In this document: piece after piece, positions 25,717 through 36,998 of the stretch
How the letters are laid out: the number at the start of each line of letters is the position of its first letter
How positions within the stretch are numbered: position 1 is the stretch's first letter
NCBI RefSeq assembly: GCF_001027285.1
Contig: NZ_CP011509.1
Span: 9,138,501-9,202,500, forward strand
Reading direction: 5' to 3'
Origin: Archangium gephyra
Lineage (GTDB): Bacteria > Myxococcota > Myxococcia > Myxococcales > Myxococcaceae
DNA: 64,000 bases
Notes under the pieces: model-generated
What the model was told of the DNA's origin: nothing
The model's input: the letters and a program-made list of their open reading frames with translations, nothing else
The model's database searches: none
Program-made: the position numbers and the translations under genes

Positions 25717-26118
25717 CTACCCGAGCCAGCCCTCTCGGGCCAGGAGGGCCGCCACACGTGCGCGCACCTCGTCGCGAATCTCGCGCACCCGCTCCACCGG
25801 TTTGCCCTTGGGATCCTCCAGCGGCCAGTCATCGCGCTTCAGCCCGGGCACATGCGGGCAGGCCTCGCCACAGCCCATGGTGATGAGCCACTGCGCGCCC
25901 CGCGCCAGCTCGTCCGTGAGCCGCTGGGGCTTCGCTCCCGACAGGTCGATGCCCAGCTCGGCCATGGCGGACTGGACCTCCGGGTGCACACGCTCGCCGG
26001 GCTGCGTGCCGGCGGACACCCCCCGGGCCTTCTGGGGATCGGCCAGCGCGTTGAAGAAGGCCGCCGCCATCTGCGAGCGGCCGGCGTTGTGGACACAGGC
26101 GAAGATGACCGTCTTCAT
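25717..26118 (-). CDS. arsC: Arsenate reductase ArsC (low-molecular-weight phosphatase type)
   Basis: The protein has 133 residues. The P-loop CVHNAGRS gives nucleophile Cys8 and Arg14. The paired cysteines Cys83 and Cys87 (MGCGEACP) and Asp102 in EDPKG complete the thioredoxin-coupled ArsC pattern seen in S. aureus pI258-type enzymes. It reduces arsenate to arsenite in the cytoplasm. No arsB, acr3 or arsR is adjacent, so it is an orphan resistance gene here. ATG 26118 directly precedes the P-loop strand. It is convergent with the hybrid kinase. Confidence 0.9.
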   Translation of the reverse strand: MKTVIFACVHNAGRSQMAAAFFNALADPQKARGVSAGTQPGERVHPEVQSAMAELGIDLSGAKPQRLTDELARGAQWLITMGCGEACPHVPGLKRDDWPLEDPKGKPVERVREIRDEVRARVAALLAREGWLG

Positions 26119-26131
26119 GACGGCGCCCACT

Positions 26132-27769
<1,638 letters not shown>

Positions 27770-27809
27770 CCGAAGCGAGCTCCTTGCTGCTCTACCGCGT
27801 GAGACGGCC

Positions 27810-30269
27810 CTACTTCGCCGGCCAGCTGCTGAAGGTGTCCTCGCCCGGGTGCTGCACGCTGAAGAACAGCGTCTTCATGTCCGAGCTGAACGCGGGGCCG
27901 GTGGCCTCGGCGTCGCTGGGCGTCGCCACCACGCGGAAGGCCTTGCCGAACGTCGAAGCGACCACGCCGTCAGCGCCCGCCTTGTGGGCCGGATCCAGGT
28001 CCAGGTAGTAGAGGGCGTCCGCGGAGCTGTTGCCGCTGGAGCCGTAGTTGCCGTCCGTGCCAAACCACACGCCGCCCTCGCGGTCGATGGCGAGGTTGTC
28101 CGGGTTGGCCGCCACGTACGTCTGGTCCGTGCCCGGCGTCACCTTGGAGCCCTTCCACACGCGCTCGAAGCTGAACGTCTTCGAGGCGCCCGGGTGGGCC
28201 GCATCGGTCTCGCGGAGGGCGAAGATGGCGCCCGTGGTGTCCGTGCGCGCCTTGGTCTCGTCCACGCCCTTGTACATGGTGCGCGGGCGCGCCCCCCACG
28301 TGTTGGTGGCCTTGTCCAGCGCGGCGGTGATGAGGGTGCCGTTCTGGCGCAGCGCCGTCTGCTGGCCGTGCTGCGTGAAGGCCACGTACAGCGTCGGCGT
28401 GCCGCTCGGGTCCTTCGGGTTCCAGTCGAGATCCTCGGGCCGGTTGAGCTCCTTCACGCCGATCTTCATGGTGGCGGTGAAGAGCGCGCGCCGGACGTCG
28501 GCGTCCGTGGGGAAGCCGCCCATGCCGTTGTAGTTCACGTCACGCAGCGCCTGGCCCACCGTCAGGTCCGGCAGGGTGAACTCCTCCGCGTTGCCCACGT
28601 ACGGCATCGCCTGGCCGGCGTTGGGCGCCTTGTCCTCGTCGTTGTCCACCGACAGGCGGATCCACCTGCCCTCGCCAGGCGCGCCGCCCACGGTGTCGAT
28701 GCCGCTGGCGTTGTCCAGGTTGGCGAAGTGGGCCACGTACAGCGTGCCCTCATCCAGCAGCTGGCGGAGCTCCGCGCGCGTCATGCCCGCGGTGTAGACG
28801 CCCTTCGTGACGAACTTGTAGATGCCGCCGCTGCGCCGGTCATCGCCGCCGTAGACGACGATGGGCTCGCCGGGGAGGAGCTTCCAGTCCGCGCCCACCA
28901 CGAAGGCGGCGTTCTCCCAGTGCGCACGGCCCATGCCGCCCAGCTTGCGGTGACCCACGCCCGCCGCCGTCTTCCCGTAGTACTCGTCCGGGGCCGCCTC
29001 GGGATCGATCTCCGCCAGGTAGCCGTGCAGGTCCCGCGCGTGGCGCGCGTTCTTCGAGGCCGTGTCCTCGTTGGGGGTCGGGCTGAACTGGCCGCTCTTC
29101 TCCGCGGCGAAGAGGGGCGACACGTTGGCGCCCGCCGCGAAGGGATTGGTGGTCACCGGGTCCGTCGTCCGGGGCCGGAAGTTCTGGCCGCTCCAGCCCG
29201 ACTCCAGGTCACCGTAGTAGTCCTGGACGTTCTCCTCGGCGGTGATGATGGTGCCCCATGGCGTCTGGCCGCCCGAGCAGTTGGCCTGGGTGCCCACGAC
29301 CACGCCCTCGGGCAGCTCGGTGCCGTCGTCCTTGTGGTCGAGGCCCGACAGAGGCTGGCCCACCACCTTGAGCAGCGTGCCGCTCGTGCCGTCGAAGCGC
29401 TTCGCCGCCGCGCCCCGGTCCACCTGCCACTGGTGGGTGGCGTAGTCCTTCACCACCCGGAACCACGAGCCGCCCACCTGGCGCTTGTACTGCTGCGTAT
29501 AGGTCTGCAGGTCCGCGTCCGCCCACCGGGAGGCGTTGACGTCGTTGTTGAGCACGCCCACGTAGCGCAGGAAGCGCGCCAGGACGTGGTGCTGGCCCGA
29601 CGCGCCGGTGCTCGGCGTGGGGCGGCTGTTGGAGACGTACTCGTGGTTCACCCACACCCAGCCCGCACCGCCGCTGCCGTTGAACTGGGGCGCGCCCGCG
29701 CCCTGCCAGCCGTCACCGAAGTAGGCGATGTAGTCCGCGTTGGCGCCGAAGCGCGGCGACGTCTTCGCGTCGTAGCCCTTGAAGGTGAGCGGCTCCAGCC
29801 AGCGCACCACCACATTGGAGCTCAGCCCCGGCACGGTGCGCACGGTGTCCGTGGCGGCGGCCGTCAGCGGGAAGCCGTCCGTGGCCGTGCCCCGCGCCTG
29901 GAGGTCCACGCGGCGCTTCACCAGGTCCACCAGGTGGGTCGCGCCATCCCCACCCACGAAGTTGACGGCCACCATGGCCGACAGCGGCGTGGTGGGATCC
30001 AACGGCGAGCGGCCCTCGGGACCCGTGGGGCCCTGCGAGCCCGGCGCACCGTCCGCTCCCGGAGTGCCCGGAGCGCCGCCCGCGCCTGGAGCACCGTCCG
30101 CGCCATTCGCACCCGGAGCACCGTCGGTGCCATCCCTGCCGTTGGTGCCGTTGACGCCATCCTTGCCATCGGCGCCCGGCGGGCCCTGCACACCCTGGCA
30201 GCCAACTCCGGCCAGGGCACTCCCCAGCAGGAGCGCGCTCGTGGCGAGCCCCAGAAAACGAGAAGACAT
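27810..30269 (-). CDS. PhoX-family alkaline phosphatase lipoprotein with collagen-like stalk
   Basis: The protein has 819 residues. The N-terminus is a lipoprotein signal (LLLGSALAGVGC, Cys24). Directly after it come about 19 Gly-X-Y triplets (GPPGADGKDGVNGTNGRDG and similar) in residues about 28-87, a collagen-like stalk. The rest is PhoX/DUF839: GWVWVNHEYVSN, CSGGQTPWGTIITAEEN, HARDLHGYLAEIDPE and KPPGAS-type calcium/iron-site regions near the C-terminus. PhoX enzymes release phosphate from esters outside the inner membrane. The stalk would hold the enzyme away from the membrane. GAGGAAGG lies 8 bases before ATG 30269. No Pho-box-like repeat was identified upstream. Confidence 0.88.
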   Translation of the reverse strand: MSSRFLGLATSALLLGSALAGVGCQGVQGPPGADGKDGVNGTNGRDGTDGAPGANGADGAPGAGGAPGTPGADGAPGSQGPTGPEGRSPLDPTTPLSAMVAVNFVGGDGATHLVDLVKRRVDLQARGTATDGFPLTAAATDTVRTVPGLSSNVVVRWLEPLTFKGYDAKTSPRFGANADYIAYFGDGWQGAGAPQFNGSGGAGWVWVNHEYVSNSRPTPSTGASGQHHVLARFLRYVGVLNNDVNASRWADADLQTYTQQYKRQVGGSWFRVVKDYATHQWQVDRGAAAKRFDGTSGTLLKVVGQPLSGLDHKDDGTELPEGVVVGTQANCSGGQTPWGTIITAEENVQDYYGDLESGWSGQNFRPRTTDPVTTNPFAAGANVSPLFAAEKSGQFSPTPNEDTASKNARHARDLHGYLAEIDPEAAPDEYYGKTAAGVGHRKLGGMGRAHWENAAFVVGADWKLLPGEPIVVYGGDDRRSGGIYKFVTKGVYTAGMTRAELRQLLDEGTLYVAHFANLDNASGIDTVGGAPGEGRWIRLSVDNDEDKAPNAGQAMPYVGNAEEFTLPDLTVGQALRDVNYNGMGGFPTDADVRRALFTATMKIGVKELNRPEDLDWNPKDPSGTPTLYVAFTQHGQQTALRQNGTLITAALDKATNTWGARPRTMYKGVDETKARTDTTGAIFALRETDAAHPGASKTFSFERVWKGSKVTPGTDQTYVAANPDNLAIDREGGVWFGTDGNYGSSGNSSADALYYLDLDPAHKAGADGVVASTFGKAFRVVATPSDAEATGPAFSSDMKTLFFSVQHPGEDTFSSWPAK

Positions 30270-30376
30270 GAGTGAGACCTTCCTCAGAGTCGTGGAAACG
30301 CCCGCGGTTCGGGTACGGGCGCGCGCATCCTGCGGGCACCGTGTGGCGTTCCCTTGAGAAGGGGGTCACATCTTCA

Positions 30377-30918
<542 letters not shown>

Positions 30919-30922
<4 letters not shown>

Positions 30923-31314
30923 CCCGGGTGGAGCTGCTTGTTGAGCAGCTTCTCCGTGAGCTGCGTGCCGAGGCTGTCCGCCATCAACCGCTCCACCACG
31001 CCCTCGAACTCGCCGCGCTGGCGGTCGTCGTTGTAGATGAAGCGGATGCCCATGCCGGGCTCCTCGGCGTCGCCCTTGGACCAGACGACCTCGCCGAGCA
31101 GCTCGAAGGGCGCCTCGCGCTGGGGCACGGTGAGCTTGAAGAGGAAGCGCGTCCCGATGGGCAGCGGCTTCTTCGTCTTGATGAAGGTGCCACCCTTCGA
31201 GATGTTCTTCGTGTAGTCCGCGAAGAACGAGTTGAGCTTCTTGTAGTCCACCTTCAGCTCGATGGGAGCACGAGTGTGTTGGCGGATTTCAGCGCTTGTC
31301 TTCTGTTCGGCCAT
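30919..31314 (-). CDS. PilZ-domain protein (TIGR02266-like myxobacterial paralog)
   Basis: The protein has 131 residues, almost all PilZ. RQHTRAPIELKVDY near the N-terminus and NISKGGTFIKTKKPLPIGT match the RxxxR and D/NxSxxG c-di-GMP-contact motifs, the second with Asn in place of Asp. The remainder (VVWSKGDAEEPGMGIRFIYN) completes the barrel. Whether it binds c-di-GMP is uncertain. It is the first gene of a two-gene unit with DUF192 and is divergent from the HExxH membrane protein by only 24 bases. Confidence 0.88.
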
Positions 31315-31338
31315 GCTGGGGGAGTATAGGAGAAGGCC

Positions 31339-33699
31339 ATGCGGCAAGTCCTCTTCCGTGCCACAGAGCTCCTCCGGCGCCCCCCGGTGCTGGTGCTCGC
31401 CGGGGCCCTGGCGGCTGGCGGCTCGGCCCTCGTCTTCCTCCCCCTCTTCGGGGTGCCCGGCTTCGAGCTGGGCCTCACCCTCTCCATCGCCGTGGGCCTG
31501 CTCGGAGGCGGGGTAGGCATCGCCGCGGTGCATCAGGAGCGCCGCCTGCTCTCCGGGCAGGCACCCAGGCAGGCTCCGGAGGCCCCCCGCCCGGACAGCC
31601 CGGGCGCCCTGGCCTGGAGGGCCCTGGCCCCCGCCCTGTTCCTCAACCTGGCCGTCCTGGTGCCCCCCTTCCTCGCGGCCACCCTGTACGCCCTGGTCGG
31701 CACCCGGTGTGATCCCTTCTCCCTGGTGGGCTTCTACCCCCTGCTCACCGTCCCCTCGGCGGTGCTGTCCGCCGTCGCGGGCGTCTTCTGCGGCTTCGCC
31801 ACCCGCCGCTGGGGCCGCGCCCTCCTCCTCTACGGGGGGCTCTTCCTCCTCTCGGCGCTGCCCACCGCCTGGCCGCTCGTCTTCGGGCCCCAGGTCTACG
31901 CCTTCAACCACCTCCTCGGGCACATGCCGGGGCCCCTCTATGACGAGGCGCTCTCCATCTCCTCCGCCCTCCTCTGGTTCCGGCTGGAGACGCTGCTGAT
32001 CGCCCTCGCCTTCCTCGCGCTCACCGTGCTGTCGCTGGACGTCCCCGAGGCCCGCCTGCGCCGCCCCCGCGTGCGCCCTGGAGCGCTCATCCTGCTCGTC
32101 CTGGTGCTCGTCCCCATCGTCCTCCTGGAGGCCCATGGCACGGACCTGGGCCTGCGGATGACGGACGAGGCCCTGCTGACGCGGCTCGGCGGGGTGCGCG
32201 ACACGGAGCACTTCCAGCTCGTCTACCCCCGCGGCCTGCCCCGCGAGAAGGTGGAGCGGATGGCGCGGGACATCGAGTTCCGCTACGCCCAGCTCGCGCG
32301 CTTCCTGGGCGCCGTCCCCGAGGGCCGCATCCGCGTGTGGCTGTACCGCTCGGACGAGGAGAAGCAGGCCCTGGTGGGCGCCGGCCGCACCCAGTTCGCC
32401 AAGCCCTGGCGCCTGGAGCTGCACATCAACGGGCGCGAGTTCCCCCACTCCGCCCTCAAGCACGAGCTGGCGCACGTGATGGCGGCCCCCGCGGGCAGCG
32501 CGCCCTTCCGCGTCACCACCCGGCTGGGCGTGTGGCCCCTCATGGGCGTCATCGAGGGCATGGCGGTGGGCGCGGACAACCCCGTCCAGGGAGACCTCAC
32601 CCTGCACCAGTGGGCCGCGGGCATGCGCCGGCAGAAGCTGGCCCCGGACATCCGCAAGCTGGTGGGCCCCGAGGGCTTCTACCAGTCCGCCCCCGCACGC
32701 GCGTACACGCTGGTGGGCTCCTTCCTGCGCCACCTCGCCGACACCCACGGCCCGGACAAGCTGCGCGCCCTCTACGCCCACGCCGACTTCCAGGCCGCCT
32801 ACGGCCGCCCCCTGGACGCGCTCGCCACCGAGTGGGAGACATTCCTGGACTCGCTGCCCCTGGACGAGGCCACGGTGAGCCGCGCCTTCCAGCGCTTCCG
32901 CACCGGCAGCCTCTTCTCCCGCGCCTGCGCCCGCGAGGTGGCCCTCCTCCAGGAAGAGGCCCGGGACTTCCTCGCCAGCGAGCCGCAGCAGGCCCTCGAG
33001 CTCTACCAGCGCGCCGCCCGTCTCCAGCCCCAGGAGCCCGCCTTCCAGCTGGGCCAGGCCACCGCGCTGGACAGGCTGGAGCGGCCGGACGAGGCCACCC
33101 GGGTGCTGGCCGCGCTCGCCGAGCAGGTGAAGGGCCAGCCCTCGCTGGAGGCGGACGTGGCCCTGGCCCAGGCGGACACGGCGGCGCGACGGGGGAACAA
33201 GGAGCAGGCACGCGCCTTCCTCGACCGGGTGCTCGCGCTCGCCCCCAGCCCGGAGGTGACGCGCACCGCCCAGGTGAAGCTCGCCGCGCTCGAGTCCGAG
33301 TCCCGCGCCGGCCCCATCCGCTCCTACTTCCAGGAGACGCAGGAGGAGCTGCGCCTGTTGCGGCTCTCCAACGCCCTGGAGAGCACCCCCAAGGATCCCT
33401 ACCTCCACTACCTGCTCGGCCGGCGCCTGCTCCAGGTGGAGGCGCCCACCGACGCCCTGCCCCACCTCTCCCAGGCCCTGGAGGGCGAGCTGCCCGAGGC
33501 CCTGCGCCGCGAGGCCCTCCGCCTCCGGGTGCAGGCGGCCTACCTGGCCGGGGACTGCGGCACGGTGCGCCACGAGGTGGGCGCCCTGCCCGACTTCGGC
33601 CCCGCCTTCCGCGCCCTCACCTCCGAGTGGGCCGAGCGGTGTGACTTCGAGGACCGCCACTTCGGGGGCCCCCTGGTGCCCCGCGACGCTTTCCGATAG
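31339..33699 (+). CDS. Membrane protein with HELAH zinc-peptidase domain and TPR tail
   Basis: The protein has 786 residues. Several hydrophobic helices occupy residues about 18-60, 95-125, 135-190 and 225-265. A soluble domain follows, with zinc motif HELAH at 375-379 and the probable third ligand Glu406 in GVIEGMAVGAD, as in Peptidase MA-like gluzincins. The last 250 residues hold TPR-like helices (EPQQALELYQRAARLQPQEPAFQL, DALPHLSQALEG). It is probably a membrane-anchored protease or scaffold facing the periplasm; the substrate is unknown. It starts 24 bases from the divergent PilZ start. Confidence 0.78.
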   Translation: MRQVLFRATELLRRPPVLVLAGALAAGGSALVFLPLFGVPGFELGLTLSIAVGLLGGGVGIAAVHQERRLLSGQAPRQAPEAPRPDSPGALAWRALAPALFLNLAVLVPPFLAATLYALVGTRCDPFSLVGFYPLLTVPSAVLSAVAGVFCGFATRRWGRALLLYGGLFLLSALPTAWPLVFGPQVYAFNHLLGHMPGPLYDEALSISSALLWFRLETLLIALAFLALTVLSLDVPEARLRRPRVRPGALILLVLVLVPIVLLEAHGTDLGLRMTDEALLTRLGGVRDTEHFQLVYPRGLPREKVERMARDIEFRYAQLARFLGAVPEGRIRVWLYRSDEEKQALVGAGRTQFAKPWRLELHINGREFPHSALKHELAHVMAAPAGSAPFRVTTRLGVWPLMGVIEGMAVGADNPVQGDLTLHQWAAGMRRQKLAPDIRKLVGPEGFYQSAPARAYTLVGSFLRHLADTHGPDKLRALYAHADFQAAYGRPLDALATEWETFLDSLPLDEATVSRAFQRFRTGSLFSRACAREVALLQEEARDFLASEPQQALELYQRAARLQPQEPAFQLGQATALDRLERPDEATRVLAALAEQVKGQPSLEADVALAQADTAARRGNKEQARAFLDRVLALAPSPEVTRTAQVKLAALESESRAGPIRSYFQETQEELRLLRLSNALESTPKDPYLHYLLGRRLLQVEAPTDALPHLSQALEGELPEALRREALRLRVQAAYLAGDCGTVRHEVGALPDFGPAFRALTSEWAERCDFEDRHFGGPLVPRDAFR

Positions 33700-33790
33700 A
33701 CGCGCCCACCACCCGGGTTGAATCCCCCGCGCCCGGCACGGGGAATGCACCTTCCCGTGCGCGGTTGCCCCTCACGGAGACTCCACGACC

Positions 33791-34258
33791 ATGAATGTCC
33801 GTCCGTTGCTCGTCTGTGCCCTGCTGGTGTTCGTCGCCTGCACCCCCCGCAACATTCCCGGCACGCAGATCGCCGACACCGAAGACAACCGCGCCATCAT
33901 CAACGTGATGGAGCGCTTCCGCGCGGCCCTCGAGGCCCGCGATGCCAAGGCCCTCCAGGGGCTCGTCTCCAAGTCCTTCCGGGACAACTCCGGCACCGAG
34001 GATCCGTCGGACGATCTCACCTACGAGAACCTGCCCCAGGCGCTCCCCACCCTCTTCGCCCGGATTGACTCGCCCCAGGTGACCATGGACATCCGCAAGG
34101 TGGACGTGAAGAACACCGGCGTGGCCACCGTCATCTACTACTGGAACGCCACGTGGCGGGCGCCGGGGCTGCTGGACAAGCCCCAGCGCGACTCCGAGCT
34201 GGAGCAGATGGTCCTCCAGAAGGAGGACGGGAAGTGGCGCATCGTCACCGGCTTCTGA
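33791..34258 (+). CDS. Small lipoprotein with NTF2/SnoaL-like fold
   Basis: The protein has 155 residues. The signal MNVRPLLVCALLVFVAC gives acylated Cys17 with Thr at +2. The mature region (IINVMERFRAALEARDAKAL at the start, EQMVLQKEDGKWRIVTGF at the end) has the layout of NTF2-like or DUF4440-type domains: an N-terminal helix with a cone-shaped sheet ending in a W-R-I-x strand. Function unknown. The 91 bases upstream show no clear promoter. It is convergent with the homoserine kinase gene. Confidence 0.78.
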   Translation: MNVRPLLVCALLVFVACTPRNIPGTQIADTEDNRAIINVMERFRAALEARDAKALQGLVSKSFRDNSGTEDPSDDLTYENLPQALPTLFARIDSPQVTMDIRKVDVKNTGVATVIYYWNATWRAPGLLDKPQRDSELEQMVLQKEDGKWRIVTGF

Positions 34259-34284
34259 GCCGGAGGTAGGCCCGGCCCGCGCGC

Positions 34285-35256
34285 TCAGACGCCGGCGAGC
34301 GCGCGCAGGCCCTCGGGCCCCATGTGGGAGAGGGCCCGGGCCCGGGCCAGGTAGGTGCGGAAGTCCTTGGGTGCCAATTTGTCAGGCGGCAGCCCGGACA
34401 GGTGGAAATCCCGGATGCGGCTGGCGGTGTAACGCACCGCTCCAAAGAGCGCGTGGCCGAAGAGGCTCTCGCGCTCCACCGGCACCAGCGAGCGCTCCAC
34501 CTGGTAGCCGCGCAGCAGCGCCCGGCACAGCTCCGGCCGGTAGGCGCCGTTGTCGAAGCACCACGCGTTGAAGGTGATGGCCACGTCCAGCGCGTAGAAG
34601 TCCCGGCACGCCATCTCGAAGTCGAAGAAGGCGCTCACCCGGTCCCCCAGCCACTTCACGTTGTCCATGAAGAGGTCCGCGTGGATGATGCCGCGCGGCT
34701 CCAGGCCTCCGCGCGCCGACTCGGCCCGGGCCAGGTAGCCCCGCAGCTCTCCGGCGATGGAGGACAGCTCCGCGTCCGGGTGGCGCTCGAGCTCCTCCAG
34801 CCAGCCGCCCACCACCTCCGGGCCGTAGGGGTTGGGGCGCGAGCCGCTGAAGGACAGGGTGACGCGGTGCAGCTTGCCCAGCTCCAGGCCCAGCGACTCC
34901 AGGTGCTCCGGGGTGAGCTGCGCGCGGGTGAGCTCCTCGCCCGCCAGCCACGCGAAGACACTCACCCGGCCGCCCTCCATCTCCAGGCAGGGGGCGCCCT
35001 CGCGCGTGAGGAGCAGCCGCGGCGCGGGGCAGTGGGACTCGTGGAGCAGCGCGAGCAGCTCCGCCTCGAAGCGCAGCACCTCCGCCGAGCGCACCGTGGT
35101 GTGCCGCACGAAGAAGCGGCCCGAGGTCGTCACCAGCCGGTAGTTGGAGTTGATGGAGCCCTGGGGGATGCCGGTGAACTCGCGCACCGTGCCCAGCCCG
35201 TAGGCCTCCGCCAGCCGGCCAAAGGCCTCCGCATCGATGTTGGTGTAGAGCGCCAT
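34285..35256 (-). CDS. thrB: Homoserine kinase (ThrB, APH-fold type)
   Basis: The protein has 323 residues. The N-terminus MALYTNIDAEAFGRLAEAYG and the IPQGSINSNYRLVTTSGRFFV block match the Pseudomonas-type homoserine kinase. The kinase core has IIHADLFMDNV (Brenner motif with catalytic Asp) and SAFFDFEMACRD (metal-binding DFE). It phosphorylates homoserine for threonine synthesis. GGGGAGG lies 6 bases before ATG 35256, which settles the start. No thrC or hom gene is adjacent. Confidence 0.88.
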   Translation of the reverse strand: MALYTNIDAEAFGRLAEAYGLGTVREFTGIPQGSINSNYRLVTTSGRFFVRHTTVRSAEVLRFEAELLALLHESHCPAPRLLLTREGAPCLEMEGGRVSVFAWLAGEELTRAQLTPEHLESLGLELGKLHRVTLSFSGSRPNPYGPEVVGGWLEELERHPDAELSSIAGELRGYLARAESARGGLEPRGIIHADLFMDNVKWLGDRVSAFFDFEMACRDFYALDVAITFNAWCFDNGAYRPELCRALLRGYQVERSLVPVERESLFGHALFGAVRYTASRIRDFHLSGLPPDKLAPKDFRTYLARARALSHMGPEGLRALAGV

Positions 35257-35303
35257 GATGTCCTCCCCGCGGCACACGCGCCGCCCCGGATGGGTGCCCC
35301 GCG

Positions 35304-35332
35304 TTGACGCTTCGGGGTGCCGTGCCTATCTA
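35304..35332 (+). promoter_or_regulatory. Consensus-like sigma-70 promoter for the TPR gene at 35397
   Basis: TTGACG (35304-35309), a 17-base spacer and TATCTA (35327-35332) are a near-consensus housekeeping promoter. Transcription would start near 35339, giving a leader of about 58 bases that carries an AGGAGG Shine-Dalgarno at 35384-35389. It is the best promoter match in the window. Confidence 0.7.
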
Positions 35333-35396
35333 CGGCCAACCCCATCGTCTCATCCATAAACGTCTGAAACCATTCAAATTTCAGGAGGCAGCCTCC

Positions 35397-36992
35397 ATGA
35401 CCGCGACGAGTGGAAGCCCCGGCGGACAGCGGGACGGGCGGAGGCGGGAGAGCCTGCCGAGCGCGCTGGTGCAGATAGGCGTGGTGGCGGTGATGCTGGC
35501 GGGCGCGGTGACGTACGTGGTGCACCGGGGACAGGTGCGCCAGCAGGTGGACGCGCGGATGAAGGCGGCGCGGACGCAGGCCCAGCGGGACAACCCGGCG
35601 GACCTGCGCAAGGCGCTGGCGGAGCTGGACGCCCTCTTCCAGCTGGACGCGGACGCACGGGACGGCCGGGCGCTGGCGGCGGACCTGAACATGCGGCTGT
35701 GGCTGGAGCACCGCCAGCCGGAGGCCGAGGCGAAGACCCGCGAGCAGCTGGCGCGCGCCGAGGCGTTGGACTCGCGCTCGGGCGAGCGCTACGGCACGCG
35801 GGCGATGGTGCTGCTGGCCGAGGGCAAGGCGGCGGAGGCGGAGAAGTACCTGGAGGACTTGAAGACGCAGGGTGCGAAGAGCCCCAAGCTGGCGCTGGCC
35901 GAGGCGCAGGCGCTGCGGGAGCGCGGGCGGCTGTCGGATGCGCGGCAGGCCTTCGCCCGGGCCAGTGAGGCGGCGTGGCGCGAGCCGCGCTACCCGGTAG
36001 CCCACGGCGAGGCGCTGCTGGACGAGGGCATGTACGGGCAGGCCGCCGAGGCGCTGAAGAAGGCCACGGCCGCCAACGCGGAGCACCTGCGCGCGCGCCT
36101 CTCGCTGGCGCTCGCCCGGCTGTACCAGGGCACGGGGCGGGAGGAGGCCAGCAAGACGGTGTCGGACGTGCTGGCGCGCGAGGCCGAGCTCACCCCGGCG
36201 TTGAAGGCCCGGGCCCTGACGGTGCGGGCCGCGCTGGCGCTGACGGACGGCAACACGGACGAGGCGCTGAAGGAGGCCGGGGAGGCACTCGCGGCGTCTC
36301 CGGAAGAGCACCATGCGCTGTTCATCCGCGCGAGGGCGCTGGCGCTGAAGAAGGACACGAGCGCGCGCACGGCCTTCCAGGAGGCGGTGGCGAAGCGGCG
36401 CACGGCCACCCTGCTCTACCTGGATGGCGCGAAGGCGCTGCAGCAGGCGGGGGACGGAGAGGGAGCCCTGGCGCTGCTGGACAGCTACGAGACCGTCTTC
36501 CGCGACGTGCAGGTGCCGGCCCCCGAGGGGAAGACGATGGGCGCGCTGGAGCGGGACGACCGGTACTGGCTGGCGAGGGGCCAGGTGATGGAGGCGCTGG
36601 CGCGCGCGGAGGACGCGATGTCGGCGTACGATCGGGCGCTCGCGGTGAAGGGCGTGGGCATGGCGCGCGCGCAGTACGCCAAGGCCGCGCTGCTGCTGGC
36701 GCGCAAGGACTATGACGCCGCCCAGCCGCTGCTCACCGAGGTGGCTCCGGAGAACGGCATGGGCGCCATGCCCGAGGCCTACGAGGCCATGGGCGAGCTG
36801 CTCTTCGCCAGGGGCGAGTTCGCCAAGGGCTGCCAGCACTACTTCTTCGGGCTGAGCCGGGCCCAGTTGAACGGCGCGCCCACCGAGACGCTGAGGGCCA
36901 AGGCCACGAACGTGGAGAAGCGCCTGGCCACCGAGGGTCAGCCCGCCATGGCCAAGGCCTGGAAGACCGAGGCGGACGCGCTGCTGCAGTAG
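35397..36992 (+). CDS. Membrane-anchored TPR protein
   Basis: The protein has 531 residues. After a short basic cytoplasmic start, a single membrane segment (residues about 24-42, ALVQIGVVAVMLAGAVTYVV) anchors a long soluble region made of TPR-like helical hairpins (GKAAEAEKYLEDLKTQGAK, MYGQAAEALKKATAANAEHL, NTDEALKEAGEALAASPEEH, RAEDAMSAYDRALAVKGVG). Such proteins are scaffolds for envelope complexes; the partner is unknown. ATG 35397 has AGGAGG 7-8 bases upstream and lies downstream of a near-consensus promoter, so the longer upstream frame is rejected. Confidence 0.85.
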   Translation: MTATSGSPGGQRDGRRRESLPSALVQIGVVAVMLAGAVTYVVHRGQVRQQVDARMKAARTQAQRDNPADLRKALAELDALFQLDADARDGRALAADLNMRLWLEHRQPEAEAKTREQLARAEALDSRSGERYGTRAMVLLAEGKAAEAEKYLEDLKTQGAKSPKLALAEAQALRERGRLSDARQAFARASEAAWREPRYPVAHGEALLDEGMYGQAAEALKKATAANAEHLRARLSLALARLYQGTGREEASKTVSDVLAREAELTPALKARALTVRAALALTDGNTDEALKEAGEALAASPEEHHALFIRARALALKKDTSARTAFQEAVAKRRTATLLYLDGAKALQQAGDGEGALALLDSYETVFRDVQVPAPEGKTMGALERDDRYWLARGQVMEALARAEDAMSAYDRALAVKGVGMARAQYAKAALLLARKDYDAAQPLLTEVAPENGMGAMPEAYEAMGELLFARGEFAKGCQHYFFGLSRAQLNGAPTETLRAKATNVEKRLATEGQPAMAKAWKTEADALLQ

Positions 36993-36998
36993 GGGCTT

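Noticed and set aside
30028-30200. Repetitive DNA resembling a CRISPR or microsatellite array
   Set aside because: The periodicity is the 9-base codon pattern of the Gly-X-Y collagen-like stalk in the PhoX gene; there are no spacers.
31315-33750. Minus-strand extension of the PilZ frame to over 900 codons
   Set aside because: Only the last 131 codons from ATG 31314 are PilZ; the rest is the shadow of the HELAH/TPR gene.
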